Below the pieces are notes generated by a model. That model did not search any database and was not told the DNA's origin. It saw nothing but the letters and a program-made list of their open reading frames with translations. A stretch of 64,000 bases of DNA from Aplectana chamaeleonis. Taxonomy: Eukaryota; Nematoda; Chromadorea; Rhabditida; Cosmocercidae. The translations under genes were made by a program, and so were the position numbers. Position 1 is the first letter of the stretch; each line of letters starts with the position of its first letter. Shown here piece after piece: positions 46,656 through 58,600 of this stretch. Where the stretch lies: positions 668,501 to 732,500 of the forward strand of contig JAPDOI010000116.1 in NCBI GenBank assembly GCA_029168955.1. The letters are read 5' to 3'.

Positions 46656-49600
46656 CTAGTTCCCGTTTTCGAGTAGCTCCATTTGTGACTCGAATATCAC
46701 GTCGTTCAGCTTTTTCTGAAGTCGCAGCGAGGCGGCACGCGAGTACTCATCCGAGACCCTGCAAAAGCGTGAGATTTTAATGGCCACGCCCACTGACGGG
46801 GTCGTAACTAACCTGCGTAACTGAGCGGCAACGATGGCGCCGAACAACTCGAACTCATCCTGTTGACCGGGGGTGCTCAGCTGGTGCCGGCGATGATAGG
46901 CCTTAAATCAGACATTGAAAGGTGAGCGCAGCTAGAAAATAAAGAGATAAAAATCGATAATCCTGGACATTAGTTACATAGACCCCGCCTCCATCACTAG
47001 AGAGATATGAGAAAAATTGAATTCATTTTTTTCAACTCCACGTTTTTATAACTTAACCTTTTTTCTTCACCAAATTTACTTGTGACAGTAGTGAAGGAAG
47101 CTCCGCCCACTTGGACGAGTTCCCGACAAATGACCACTGTAAGAAATTGAGAATAATAGAATGTGATTCGACGGGATAAACTCGTCCGACCTGCTAAAGC
47201 CTGTTGTTCATTCCTAAAGCGTTCGGATAAAGTCATGAAAACCGGCAAACTGTGTGCTCGGCCCATTTGGACGAGTTCTCCATAGAAGGTTACGTTTTCG
47301 GAAGGCATCCCTATCCATTGAGATATGTACGTAGCTATCTCATTGGATGACCTCAAAATCGCGAGAAAAACTCGTCAAAGTTTCAATACCGAGTCTCGAC
47401 CTTGGCCACGCCCACTTTCATGACTAAATGATGAAGATAGCTGTGGGACCTATCCACCTACCCCCAGCGTAGGAGAGGTAGATTCAGCCTCAAAAATAAA
47501 ATCGTTTTCTAGACACGCCCACTTTGTAACTAAATTTGTATCGCAACCATCAATATGTACTTAACTGGAATTTCTTCTGGGGGGAGGGGGGAGGGATCGG
47601 CTGGATATAATTTTGAACTAAAACAGAAAAACTCGTCCAATCCAGAAAAAACTGTCGAATTGGTGGAAATTCACGCTGAAATCGTGTGAGTAAACTCGTC
47701 CGAGTCTTGTGTGGTGTTAGCCTCGGCCACGCCCATTCCTGTGAGAAAACTTAAATGGCGTCTGTCAAACCGTGGCCCCACCCATCTGGACGAGTTTGTG
47801 GACCAATATTGATCACAGGTTGCATCTTTGCCCAAGAACAAGATTGTCCTGGCCAGCCCCCACGGTTACGGAAAGCGTTGGAACACACTCTCATTGGAAG
47901 CCGTCAAACTTGTGCTCCGCCTATTCGGACGAGTTTTCCGCGTGGGTGCGAGATTTCATACTTTTCAGGAAGAAATGTCTACTGACTAAGCCTTACGGAA
48001 ATTATATATGGAAATTCTACCAAGAGCAGTGGTGCGTTGACTCTAGCCACGCCCTTTTTTCAATTGTTGCAGATACTTTGTCTACGGCGAGCAAAACTCG
48101 TCCAATCCGCGGGAGGAGAAAATTTGGCGGACTGGTGCTCCGACCATTTATACGAGTTTTTCGCCGAACGAAGCTCATTTCTTAGGACGAAATGTCCAGC
48201 GGGAAACTTACCAAAAAAATCGTTCGAGGAGACTCGTCCGAGTTTTGTGAAGTGTTGGCCTTGGCCACGCCCATTTTTGTGAGAAAACTTCAATGGCGTC
48301 TGTCAAGCAGTGGCTCCACCTATTTGAACAAGTTTGTGGGCCAATGATGAGCATAGATTGGAGCATAGCCCAAGAACATACTTGTTATGACTGGCTGAAA
48401 GTGTTTCCGCCCTAGCCACGCCCCTTTTTGTCCCCAGTCACGCCCCTTTCTGCTAACAAAATTTATTTGCGATTTTCATGGCCCAATAACAAAATCGTCC
48501 TAGCCCGCTACAACGGTTGCAGGAAGCGTTCAAACGCACTCTCATTGAAAGTCGTCGAACTTGTGCTCCGCCTATTCGGACGAGTTTTCCGCGTGGGTGC
48601 GAGATTTCATACTTTTCAGGAAAAAATGTCTACTGACTAAGCCTTACGAAAATTATCTATGGAAATTCTCCCGAAAGCAGTTGTTCGTTGACACAAGCCA
48701 CGCCCCCGTTTCAAAATGCTTTGTCTACAGCAGGCAAAACTCGTCCAATTCAAAGAAGAAAAAAATCTGGCGGACTGGAGCTCCAAAAATATTATAACAA
48801 ATTTCTTGCCAAAGCTCAATTTCACGAAGAAATATCCACAGGAAAGTTTACGGAAAAATCGTATGAGGAAACTCGTCCGAGTCTGGCGAAGTGTTAGCCT
48901 CGGCCACGCCCATTTCTGTGTAAAAACATGAATGACGTTGGTCAAGCCATGGCTCCACCTATTTGGACGAGTTTGTGGCCCAATAATGACAATAGATTCG
49001 ATTATAGCTCAAGAACAAATTCGTAGCTCCGCCTATTCGGACGAGTTTCCCGTGCTGGGACAAAATTCCATATTTCCTTTCCAAAAACGTCTACTGACGA
49101 TGCCTTCCAAAAAACGATTAATAGAAATTCTTCCGAATGCAGTGGTGAATGAGTTGAGCCTCGCCACGCCCCTTTTTGCAAAAAAATTATTTGTGACTGT
49201 AATGGTACCGTTTGTCGAGTTCCTTGTTGAAAATCACAAGATTCGTTGGTAGCTATCTTCAACGCTTCCCAATTATCTTCCGGGTGAACTCGTCCGAATT
49301 TAATAATGAGTTATTCTGACCACGCCCACCCAAGGCTCTACCCATCCAGACGACTTTCAAAGATCAAACTCTAAAGGAGTAGCGGGATCAAAGCTATCTA
49401 GCTCCAACCAGATAAAATCTTCAAATGTTGCCGAAGTTCGCTAAAATCAGCCAAGCACATTTTCATGTAATTAAATGGGTGACGCCCCGCCCTCCTGGAC
49501 GAGTTTTCCGTGTGTCTAACTTCTTTACAAAGAAACCTGTGAGCAAGTGGAAAATAATACCGGGAGAAACTCGTCCAATCCAGAAAATCAGGCATGGATC

Positions 49601-52600
49601 GTGAAGAGACTTCGCGTTCACTATTGAAGGTTGGCGCAAACTCGGTGCACCTATGTTATATATGGCACCGAGTTTGCGCCAACCTTCAACAGTGAACGCG
49701 AAGCCTCTTCACGATCCACGCCAACGTTATATGTATGTTCCGTCTTAATTTTTAGAAGCTGCCATTTGATCTACAGGCAATAACTATCATAAGGGGTCGT
49801 TTATGCTCCTGCCGCCGAGTGGCGCGGCACAGTGCAATTCTGTAATATTGATGACGCGGCACGGCACGATCGATATGCTAGGATTGCACTTCGTCGCGCC
49901 GCTCGGCGGCGGAAGTATAAACGACGCCTAAAGGGAGATCAGGCTAGGACAACTGTTCCTCCTCCAGTGTAACTAGGATGGCAGTAATACAACGCAATAT
50001 GGATTTTTATTGGTTTCTCACCCGTTTCCGTCTTGGCTCATCCTCCTCGTCCATAGAATGCGTGTAGGGAGTGGCATTGTTCTTCGTCACAATGACTTCC
50101 GCAGTGGCCGTATCCGCACTGGAGACAGGCGGTAGCGCGGGCGACGGCGGCGAGTCTAGCTGTGGTGGCGGCTTCTCCGCGGCCGTGTAGGACTAAATAA
50201 AAGAATATTTATACTCTCAAAGGCAGCTACGCGGCCACCGTCTGTCTGTTAATCGATAATTAATACCTGTGTGAATAATGACAACATTTGCTCTTCACTG
50301 GAAGCTGCACTCTGGTTGCTGCCGTCATATTGGATATGGTGTAGTTCATTCTTGACTAGGTCCAATCTGGAAGTTTACACCTTTTTGCCAGCGTTAGGGA
50401 CAGTTGGGACCAGGGATGTGCGGCAAACGATTTTGAGACTTCGGCAAACGGCAAAAAACCTTATCCCTTAGATTGACCCAAAAGTTATTCACATGTGCCG
50501 CTCTACTTTTTTTCTTTTTTTTTCAATACTTATGTCAACATTCTGATAAATCTAATTCAATTGAGTAGTTTCATCTCAAGACATCAGGGCTGGAATTCAC
50601 GAAACGGTAACCACGCTCTAGCCATGATTTGCGGTCGGTCGATTTGCACCCAAAGTGCTTAAAGGCACAGTACACCCTCATATGAATTTTGAGATTTTCA
50701 TGTAATTGTGTAAAAGATCCCTCCTATATAGCACGAGCCAGATGCGAGATCTCAATTCCTCCAAATAAGCGAGATATAAGCGACCACCACAGGCCCGACC
50801 CCCTTCCGAATTTTCTACTTTGATATCGACTGGATGGATGGATCAATTCTTAACGAATCACCGTTCTTCAGTCCACTACCGGACTGTCTCCTTATCCTGG
50901 CTTTCTCTTACGCAACGATTGCGAATGAAGAGAAATACAGGCCTGAGACAACTCGTCCACCAATTTTTCACCCTCAAAATCTAGGCATCTTTGAAGAGCC
51001 ATAACTCTGTTCAAAGGGGGTCTTGGACGATTTTGGAGATACCTCTGTGATCAGCGTGTGACTCTCTCTAAGATAAGCATGAAATCTGAAAATTAATTTT
51101 TTGGGTGTCCTGTGCTTTTAAAGGCACTGTTCGCGATAAAAATTGCTCTTCTGTTTTTTGCCTATCTTGAAAACGGTCCCATTTCGATTCCAATGATGCT
51201 TCTGGAATCGTACAAGACCTTCTGGGAATGGAGTTATGGTCTCTCAAAAATTGAGCTAGAGAAGCATGGTGGACGAGTTGTCCGAGGCTTGTAACTTCCG
51301 TCTTTTGCAGCCAATGTATGCGAGCTGACCTGAGTAAAGAGAGAAGTTGAGAATGAAGGGAAGAACGGGGCTTTTGATTGGAAACAATCGCTCAACTCAC
51401 GATTTCGAGTGTTCCTTTGTTCACATCGAGGGGCGGAAAGTGGCGGGACTTGCCCACAGCAGCGGGGTTCGCCCACTTTTCTAAGTCCCGTTTTTTCGAC
51501 GCTGTTCTCCTTCTTAGAGCGACGAGAAGCATTTGTCATGAAAAATTCAAGGATGAAGTTTATCGCGAACAGTGCCTTTAACAACGGGGGCGCTAATCAT
51601 GGTTAAAACGTGGTTAGCGTTTCGTGAATTCCAGCCCAGATGAACAAAAACAAGACATAGAGGGAGCTCATGGAAATCGAAGAAATCGCCGCTGCGGCTT
51701 CGGCTCCTACAGGCACCGAAGCGGCACTATCGCGGAGTCGCAGCGGCTCCGAGGTAGTGCCGCTGCGGCTCCGCGGTGGTGCAGCCGCGGCTCCGCGATC
51801 GGTAGCCGCGCTCTGACAAAACTAGAAACGACTGCGAGTAACTCGTATGAAATGAGTCATAATACAACTGTGTGGTGATCTCGCGTGAAGTTTGCGCAAA
51901 ACTGCAACATAACGCGAGCTGACAGAGGAAATGGAAATGGATTATGAATGGAGAAAAAGATGGATAGCTTTAGAAAAAGTTCTCCGAGGGACTTATTTGA
52001 AAACTATCCATCTTTCTCCTAATTCACACCCTAGTTCCAATTTTTCTGTCAGCTCGCGTTAATTTGAAGTTTTGCGCAAACTTACGGCGAGCTGAGAAAA
52101 GTTCAGAAAATCTTCAGAAATTTTTTTCAAAATCAATATTTTTTCCAGAAAAGACAGAATGAATCATTTTTCACACTATGCGTATCTAGTGTCTCATAAT
52201 GTGGCATGCGAGTTCCTTTCCTGGGAATCTTCAAATAAAAAGCTCGCGTTTAGCTGCAGTCCACCGCGAACTTACCGCGAGTTAACTCGCGTTTTCAAAC
52301 CGATTTACTACCACCCCAGATAACTCAAAACCCCGGATAACGGTTGAGCGAACAACGGATAATCGGAGTATCCCTAGTGCTCACATAGCCGCGAGCATAG
52401 ACGGGTTCGCTTCCAATGTTTTGCCGGAAAAATGACGAAAATTTCGGCAAAAGACAAACGGCAAAAAGTCCCAAAAATGGCCGGCAAACGACAAACGGCA
52501 AACCGCAATTGCCGCACATCCCTGCTTGGGACAGCCTATGACCTACCCGTGATCCCTTTGTAAAGCGGCGATGTCGAATATAGGATGATCATTGGAGAGC

Positions 52601-55600
52601 CGTTTCAGGCCTTTGTCATCCAGAAACGACAACATCCGGTAGAACTTCCATGTGGGCTCTTTTAGAGGGTCATCTGTGTACCTAAATCAATAAAAATTAG
52701 AGATTTTACATTGAATTAACCTTTCAAGGAACCTACTTTCCCTCGCAGACCCATCGTAGTTTCCGCACGAAGGTGTCTTTGAGGTTTTTCCATTGTGATC
52801 GAATGTCCTCAGCTGAAACTTTAGAATGCAATCGTGCGAAAAGCTACAGCCACCGGTAGGTCATACGGTCATGAATCGGATAAAGCGTATGTATAGGTAA
52901 GGAAAACCCCGGAAATACTCCTAAGAAGAACTCTAAAACAACACCCCTAATAGTGCTAATCTCCTTCTATTCTATTCTATAAAAGGCACAGTCCAACCTC
53001 ACAATCAGAATGGTTTTCCAGTTCTTCTGATAATCGTGGAGAGAATCTTGTGCTGATCACAACGGTGCCTCTAGAATCGCTCAGAACCCACTACGAACGG
53101 AGTCTCTCAGAGGTTATGAATATGAATGTTGAAAAATTCGTGGACGAGTTGTCTCGGACCTGTTTTTCCCTGTCGTTCGCAGACATCGCACAAGAGCAGA
53201 TCACGTTACTAAGCTAGACCGACAACAAATGGAAGAACGTAGATTTTGATTAAAATCCATGGCGCGACTCGTCCCGATTAAGAGCAGAGGCCCTGAAGTG
53301 GGCGGAGCGCATGGGTGTTGATTTGGGGGTGGAGAAAATTGGTGCTCGATTTTCCTCGCTTATTCTGAAGGGTTGAGATTCCGCGTTTGGCAGTGTTGCT
53401 ACTCACAGCGGCCGGATAATAATATCAAAGTTTACCCACGAGCTTGGACTGTGCCTTTAAAGGCAGTGTTCACGATAATCTTCAATTTTGAGATTATTCG
53501 CTATATTGATTAAATGGCCCCAGGGTAGAACTAAAGTGACGCAGAAAATGACAAAAACGCACCAGAAGTACACGAAATCCTTAAAGGCACAGTCCAACCT
53601 CAGAAGCGGTTTTCGGTTTTCCTATCTATCTTGAGAACGGTCTTACGCTGATTCCAATGATGTCTCTCGATTCGTTCAAGACCCCCTGGGAACGGAGTTA
53701 TGGCCCCTCAAAGATTGAGCTGCGGAAACATGGTGGACGAGTTGTCCGGGGCTTGTAACTTCCGACATTTGCAACCGCTACATGCGAGCCGACCTGAATA
53801 GAGAGAGAGGCTGAGAATGAAGGGAAGAACAGGTATATTTCTCGGAAAAAATCGCTCATCTCGCCACTGTTGAGCTCGAAAGATCGTAAAAAGGGCGTGC
53901 CAAAGTGGCTTCCCGAGGTGGGCGCCCCAGGGTGGCTTCCTCCTATATCTCGCTTATTCGAAGGAATTGAGAGCTCGCACTTGGCAAGTGGTACCCAGGG
54001 TGGGTCTCCTTCACAATTATGTGGGAATTCCAAATTTTGTTCCTGAGCTTGGACTGTGCCTTTAAAGGCACAGTCCAAGCTCGTGGGTAAAATTTGATAT
54101 TATGGCCCGGCCGCTGTGTGTAGCAACCCTGCCAAACGCGGAATCTCAACTCTTCAGAAAAAGCGACAAAAATTGAGCACCCACTCTCTCCGCCTCCCAA
54201 ATCGGCACCAATTGGCTCCGCCCACTTTAAGGCTTCCGGTCTGAATAGCGATGATAAGCGCCATAGATTTTGATCCAAATCTACGTTCTTCCATTAGTTA
54301 TCGGTCTAGCTACACATTGTGATCTGCTCCGGCGCGATGACTGCGAAAAACGTGGAAAATCAGGCCCGAGACAACTCGTCCACAAATTTCTCACCGTCCG
54401 AATTCACAATCTTTGAGTGGTCATAACTCCGTTCGTAGAGGGTTCTGAGCGATTCTGGAGACACTATTGTGATCAGCCCGAAATTCTTCCCAAAATAAGC
54501 AAGAAAATCAGAAAACGATTATGTGGCTGGAATGTGCCTCTAAGTATCAGCCCGCCCCTGAAGTATTACAGGAAGTGTTTGTTGTGACAATGAGATCTTT
54601 TTTGGACCCGTCTTTTGCAATTCTCTACTCTCTATTGCTCCGTTCTTTCCTTAGGACCCTAACTGATCCTGCTTTGCATGAAATATTGTTCTATTTTCGA
54701 TTGACCCAATTTTCCACAGGTGAACATGTTCATCCAAACGGACAACTAGTCCAGGCGTGAGAATAATGTCGCTGAAATACGACATTTTAATGCGTTTCTC
54801 GCCGTTTCTTCGTAGTTTTTGGTACACCTGGAGGCCATTGCATTGTTTTATGTGGAAAACTCGGGAACGAAAATCATCGTGAACACTGCCTTTAAACACC
54901 GCTCATTTATAAAAGCCTCACGTTGGCCAACCAAATGATTATCACATGTAGTAATCATGTTGAAGGCAGTGTTCACAATTGAAAAGTTACCAGTTTTTTT
55001 TGCGGACACGTAAGCTTTGGGTACCCCTAAGAAGACTACGGCCGGAAGTATTACCAAAAAGAACCAGGAAGCTGGTGAAAATCCCGTGGACCAGCCAGCC
55101 CGTTGGATCACCCCGCCCACGTCAAATATCAATTGTCCTGCGTTCGTTTCACTGAAGGAACAGTTGTCGAATTTTCAAATACTCTGTATACCGGAAGATT
55201 CTGACATACAAGCATGTGCATTAGCCCATCTTATTTTCAAAGATTGATTTTTCGGTACAAGAAATAGAAAACAAATTCACCTATCAGAGAATTTAGGAAC
55301 GGGAAACCATTTCCGACTTCTGAATTGTGCTAAGTCCTCAGGTCCCCAAAACACACCAGCAAGCATAATAAACTATTTTAGAGGTTTTCTTTGAAGTTTT
55401 TTCTCTGATATTCGCTAGTTTTGCTGGGTTTCGCCCTATTATCGTTAACTTTGAGGACTTGCCTAATCAAGCACATCGAGAACTATAACACGGTTTTTTT
55501 TATCTAAACACTGCATTCAACAAAAATTAACCGCGTTTTGATGAAAGTAAACGAATTAAGCAAAAACGTATGCATAAATTCTGAAAATTTAGCTTCCTGG

Positions 55601-58600
55601 CAAAAGTAACGATTTGGTAATGATAAAAAAAAGTTTTAAAAATGTCTTGAAATATCTTAAAAAAGAGATTTGGCGTAAAATAGCCTGGAAAATAAAAAAG
55701 TTAGGAAATGAAGTGAAATAACCAAAAATGTGATTTGGGGGTCGATCATTTCACAGGCTTCTCCGTTAAACTTATCAAAACGAAATCAAGCACGATATGG
55801 AAAGGAGCCTTGCGTTCACCTAGCTTGATCTATGCTGATTTCCTTATTACAGCTTTCAAAAATGGCTTAATGTTTCCGTTGCGCGCTTGATTTTGTTTTG
55901 ATAAGTTTAACGGAGAAGCTTGTGAAATGATCGACCACCAAATCACATTTTTGGTTATTTCACTTCATTTCCTAGCTTTTTTATTTTCCAGGCTATTTTA
56001 CGCCAAATCTCTTTTTTAAGATATTTCAAGACATTTTTAAAACTTTTTTTTTATCATTACCAAATCGTTACTTTTGCCAGGAAGCTAAATTTTCAGAAAT
56101 TTCACATATTTTTCCCGAAGGTTTTCTTTCTGACTCCAATTTTGCTCCACGATTTCCATTTTGGAATGATGAAACATCTGACAACCGATATTGTCGTATG
56201 AGTACAATTTTTGTAACTTATGACCCAAAACCATAAAAAATACCACTCATTGCTGCATTTCGAGCAACATGTGATAACTCGATATTATTGATAATTAATA
56301 TTTGATCTTGCATGGTGAGAAGAATTTCCCGAACAAGTGACTTAAAGCCATCAACAATCAAAAATCAGTAACAGTAACAGGCGAAAAAAATCAATATTAT
56401 TGATTGTTATTTATCGATAATGACTGATGAGCAAAATTTCCCAACCAAGAAAACCAATCCCATCAGCAATCACCACTCCACGGCCGCATTTTGTGCAAAA
56501 AGCTCGAAAATCGATAATATTGATTATCGATCAATTTCGTGTCACGAGTACGAATTCTGACAAGTTCCGTACTTACCTCCGTCGACCTGTGTTAGCTGGC
56601 TGCAGATCCGCCCCACACCTTGGTCTCCACAGCCGTATCATGTCCAAGCAGTTTTCGTGCTCCACGGCTAATTTAGTATCTAAACCCACGATTTTGAGGT
56701 ACCCTTCAAAGTTAAGGTATCACGTTCAAAATGGAATAGGAGCGACCTGCACCCATTTCCAGTCTCCAGTCCAAAAATGAGCTTCCTAGCTCAATTTTAA
56801 GTGTACCCGCAAGATCGTGAACGCCGTCTGAAAAAAAGGAGATTAACAACAAAAACGAGCGGGTTTTCAATTTTTTCTCGAAAACCAGTAAGCCGTTCCA
56901 AACCATTCTTGGGGTATATACCCAACTTTTTACGCTCTTTTCAATGCAACTTAGCTCTAATTTCTGCGTTCACTCTGAACTGAGATTTCGAAAAAGCGGT
57001 TGCGCGCGTGGCCGATTCAAAACCAAATCTGGTGCGCGCTTCGCGCGCACCACAATTTGAAGACAGAACTGTTTTGCAAAGATTCACTCTGTTAACAGAA
57101 CGCTGTCGGGATAGAAATTAATGACATTTTCTGGCCGAAGCTGACATTTCGATTAAGAAAAATCAAAATTCCCATTAATCAACTCTGCTAGATGAAAATT
57201 AGACAGTGTTGACAAGGAACTGCTCCTTTGACCAACATCAAAAAAGTTCCCAAAAAATATCTGCTAACAAGTCGCTGAAAGGATGGAAGGATTTGTTACT
57301 CGACTCCACTCGCGACTAGAAACCAAATTGTTCTCAAGGACATGTAGGTCTGGGAGAAGTTGCACTGATAAAACCGCTATCGCACGATTGGTCGGCGCCT
57401 GCGGGTGCCGCTGCGGCATTATCGCGGAGCAGCCGCGGCACTATTGTGGGGTCATCGCGAAAGTTTTTCCCATTAAGGCAATAAGAAATAATGATTATCT
57501 GAATTTGTGCATTTAGTTTTCCGTTTTCAGTGTCAACTTCAAACAAACGAATCGGCGAGAGATAAGCCTTACATCCAAATAACGAATCTCGAGATTTTCC
57601 AATTTTCGCATTCTCAATTTTATTGAAACCTTTAGATCGTTCAGCATGATACTGGAATTGGCACCACTTTTTTACCCGCTCGAGCTGGTGCACTTTCGGA
57701 GAGGTATTTCGCGCTCTATAAGAATCGAAATCGAAGGCGCTGAGAGCAAAATATAAGATGAAGGAATCGTTCGCGCTGGAAACCATTCTCTTTTTTTCAG
57801 GCTCACTTTCATGACCGAGCCCGGTAGACCACACCGGTAAAGGTGGGCACGTCAAAAACGTAGGGTTATGAGGTGGGAAGGGGTTAGAGGCACAGTCCAA
57901 CCTCAGAGGTAATTTTTGATATTATGGTCCGGTCGCCGCCTATAGCAACCCTGCCAAGCGCGAAATCTCATTTCGCTCAAATAAGCGAGAAAAAGCTAGG
58001 AAAAAGTCGGCCACGCCCCCTTGAAAGAAAAAATGGACAACGCCCACTGGCAGGTTTCCGACCTCAATAGGGAAGAGACGTGATTTTGATTGATTTCATT
58101 CAAAATCTATGTTCTTCCTTCTGTTTTCGGTCTGGCTTTATATTGTGACCTACTTCAGAATGATGACTGCGAATAACGAGAAAATGCAGGCTCGAGACAA
58201 CTCGTCCGCGAACTTCTACCAGTTCAAATTCTAAACTTTTGAGGAGCCGTTACTCAGTTCATAGTGAGTTCTGAGCGATTCTAGAAGCACCGTTGTGATC
58301 ATCGTTAAATTTTCTCCAAGATAAGCAGTAAAACGAAAAATCGATTCTGAGGTTGGACTGTGACTTTAAAGGCATCGTACGCGCTGATGTCTCGTTTTTG
58401 AGCGTTTTTGAGTTGTTAAACCCCTATAGTAACTACAGTTAGCGAGAAGCCCCCTCGAAAACGTTAACTTTTCAAGAAAGAACCGTTTTAAAAACCTTCC
58501 GCCAATCATTTGAAATTCGCGCCGGCATCGACTTGGGATAGTTACGCGGATGGCGCAAGGAGCAGTTCTACGATTTGTCCATTGGCGCAGCGTTGGAAAC

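Larger units (their letters stand above)
50411..52524. mobile_element. hAT-like element filling MADF intron 4
   Basis: Ends CAGGGATGTGCGGCAA and TTGCCGCACATCCCTG; flanked by GTTGGGAC and CTTGGGAC (7 of 8 bases equal). Same family as 34906-36765. Nested inside are a segment with GGGCTGGAATTCACGAA ends (about 50586-51638), two TTAA-type MITEs and a GC-rich CGCGGAGTCGCAGCGGC block (51690-51815). Confidence 0.85.
53461..54891. mobile_element. TTAA-type MITE, family AGGCAGTGTTCACGAT, copy 4, interrupted
   Basis: TTAA at 53457-53460 and 54892-54895, ends AGGCAGTGTTCACGATAATC and ATCGTGAACACTGCC. It is split at an internal TTAA by two further MITEs (53585-54061 and 54066-54539); the same sequence is uninterrupted in 17897-18380. 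Confidence 0.82.
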
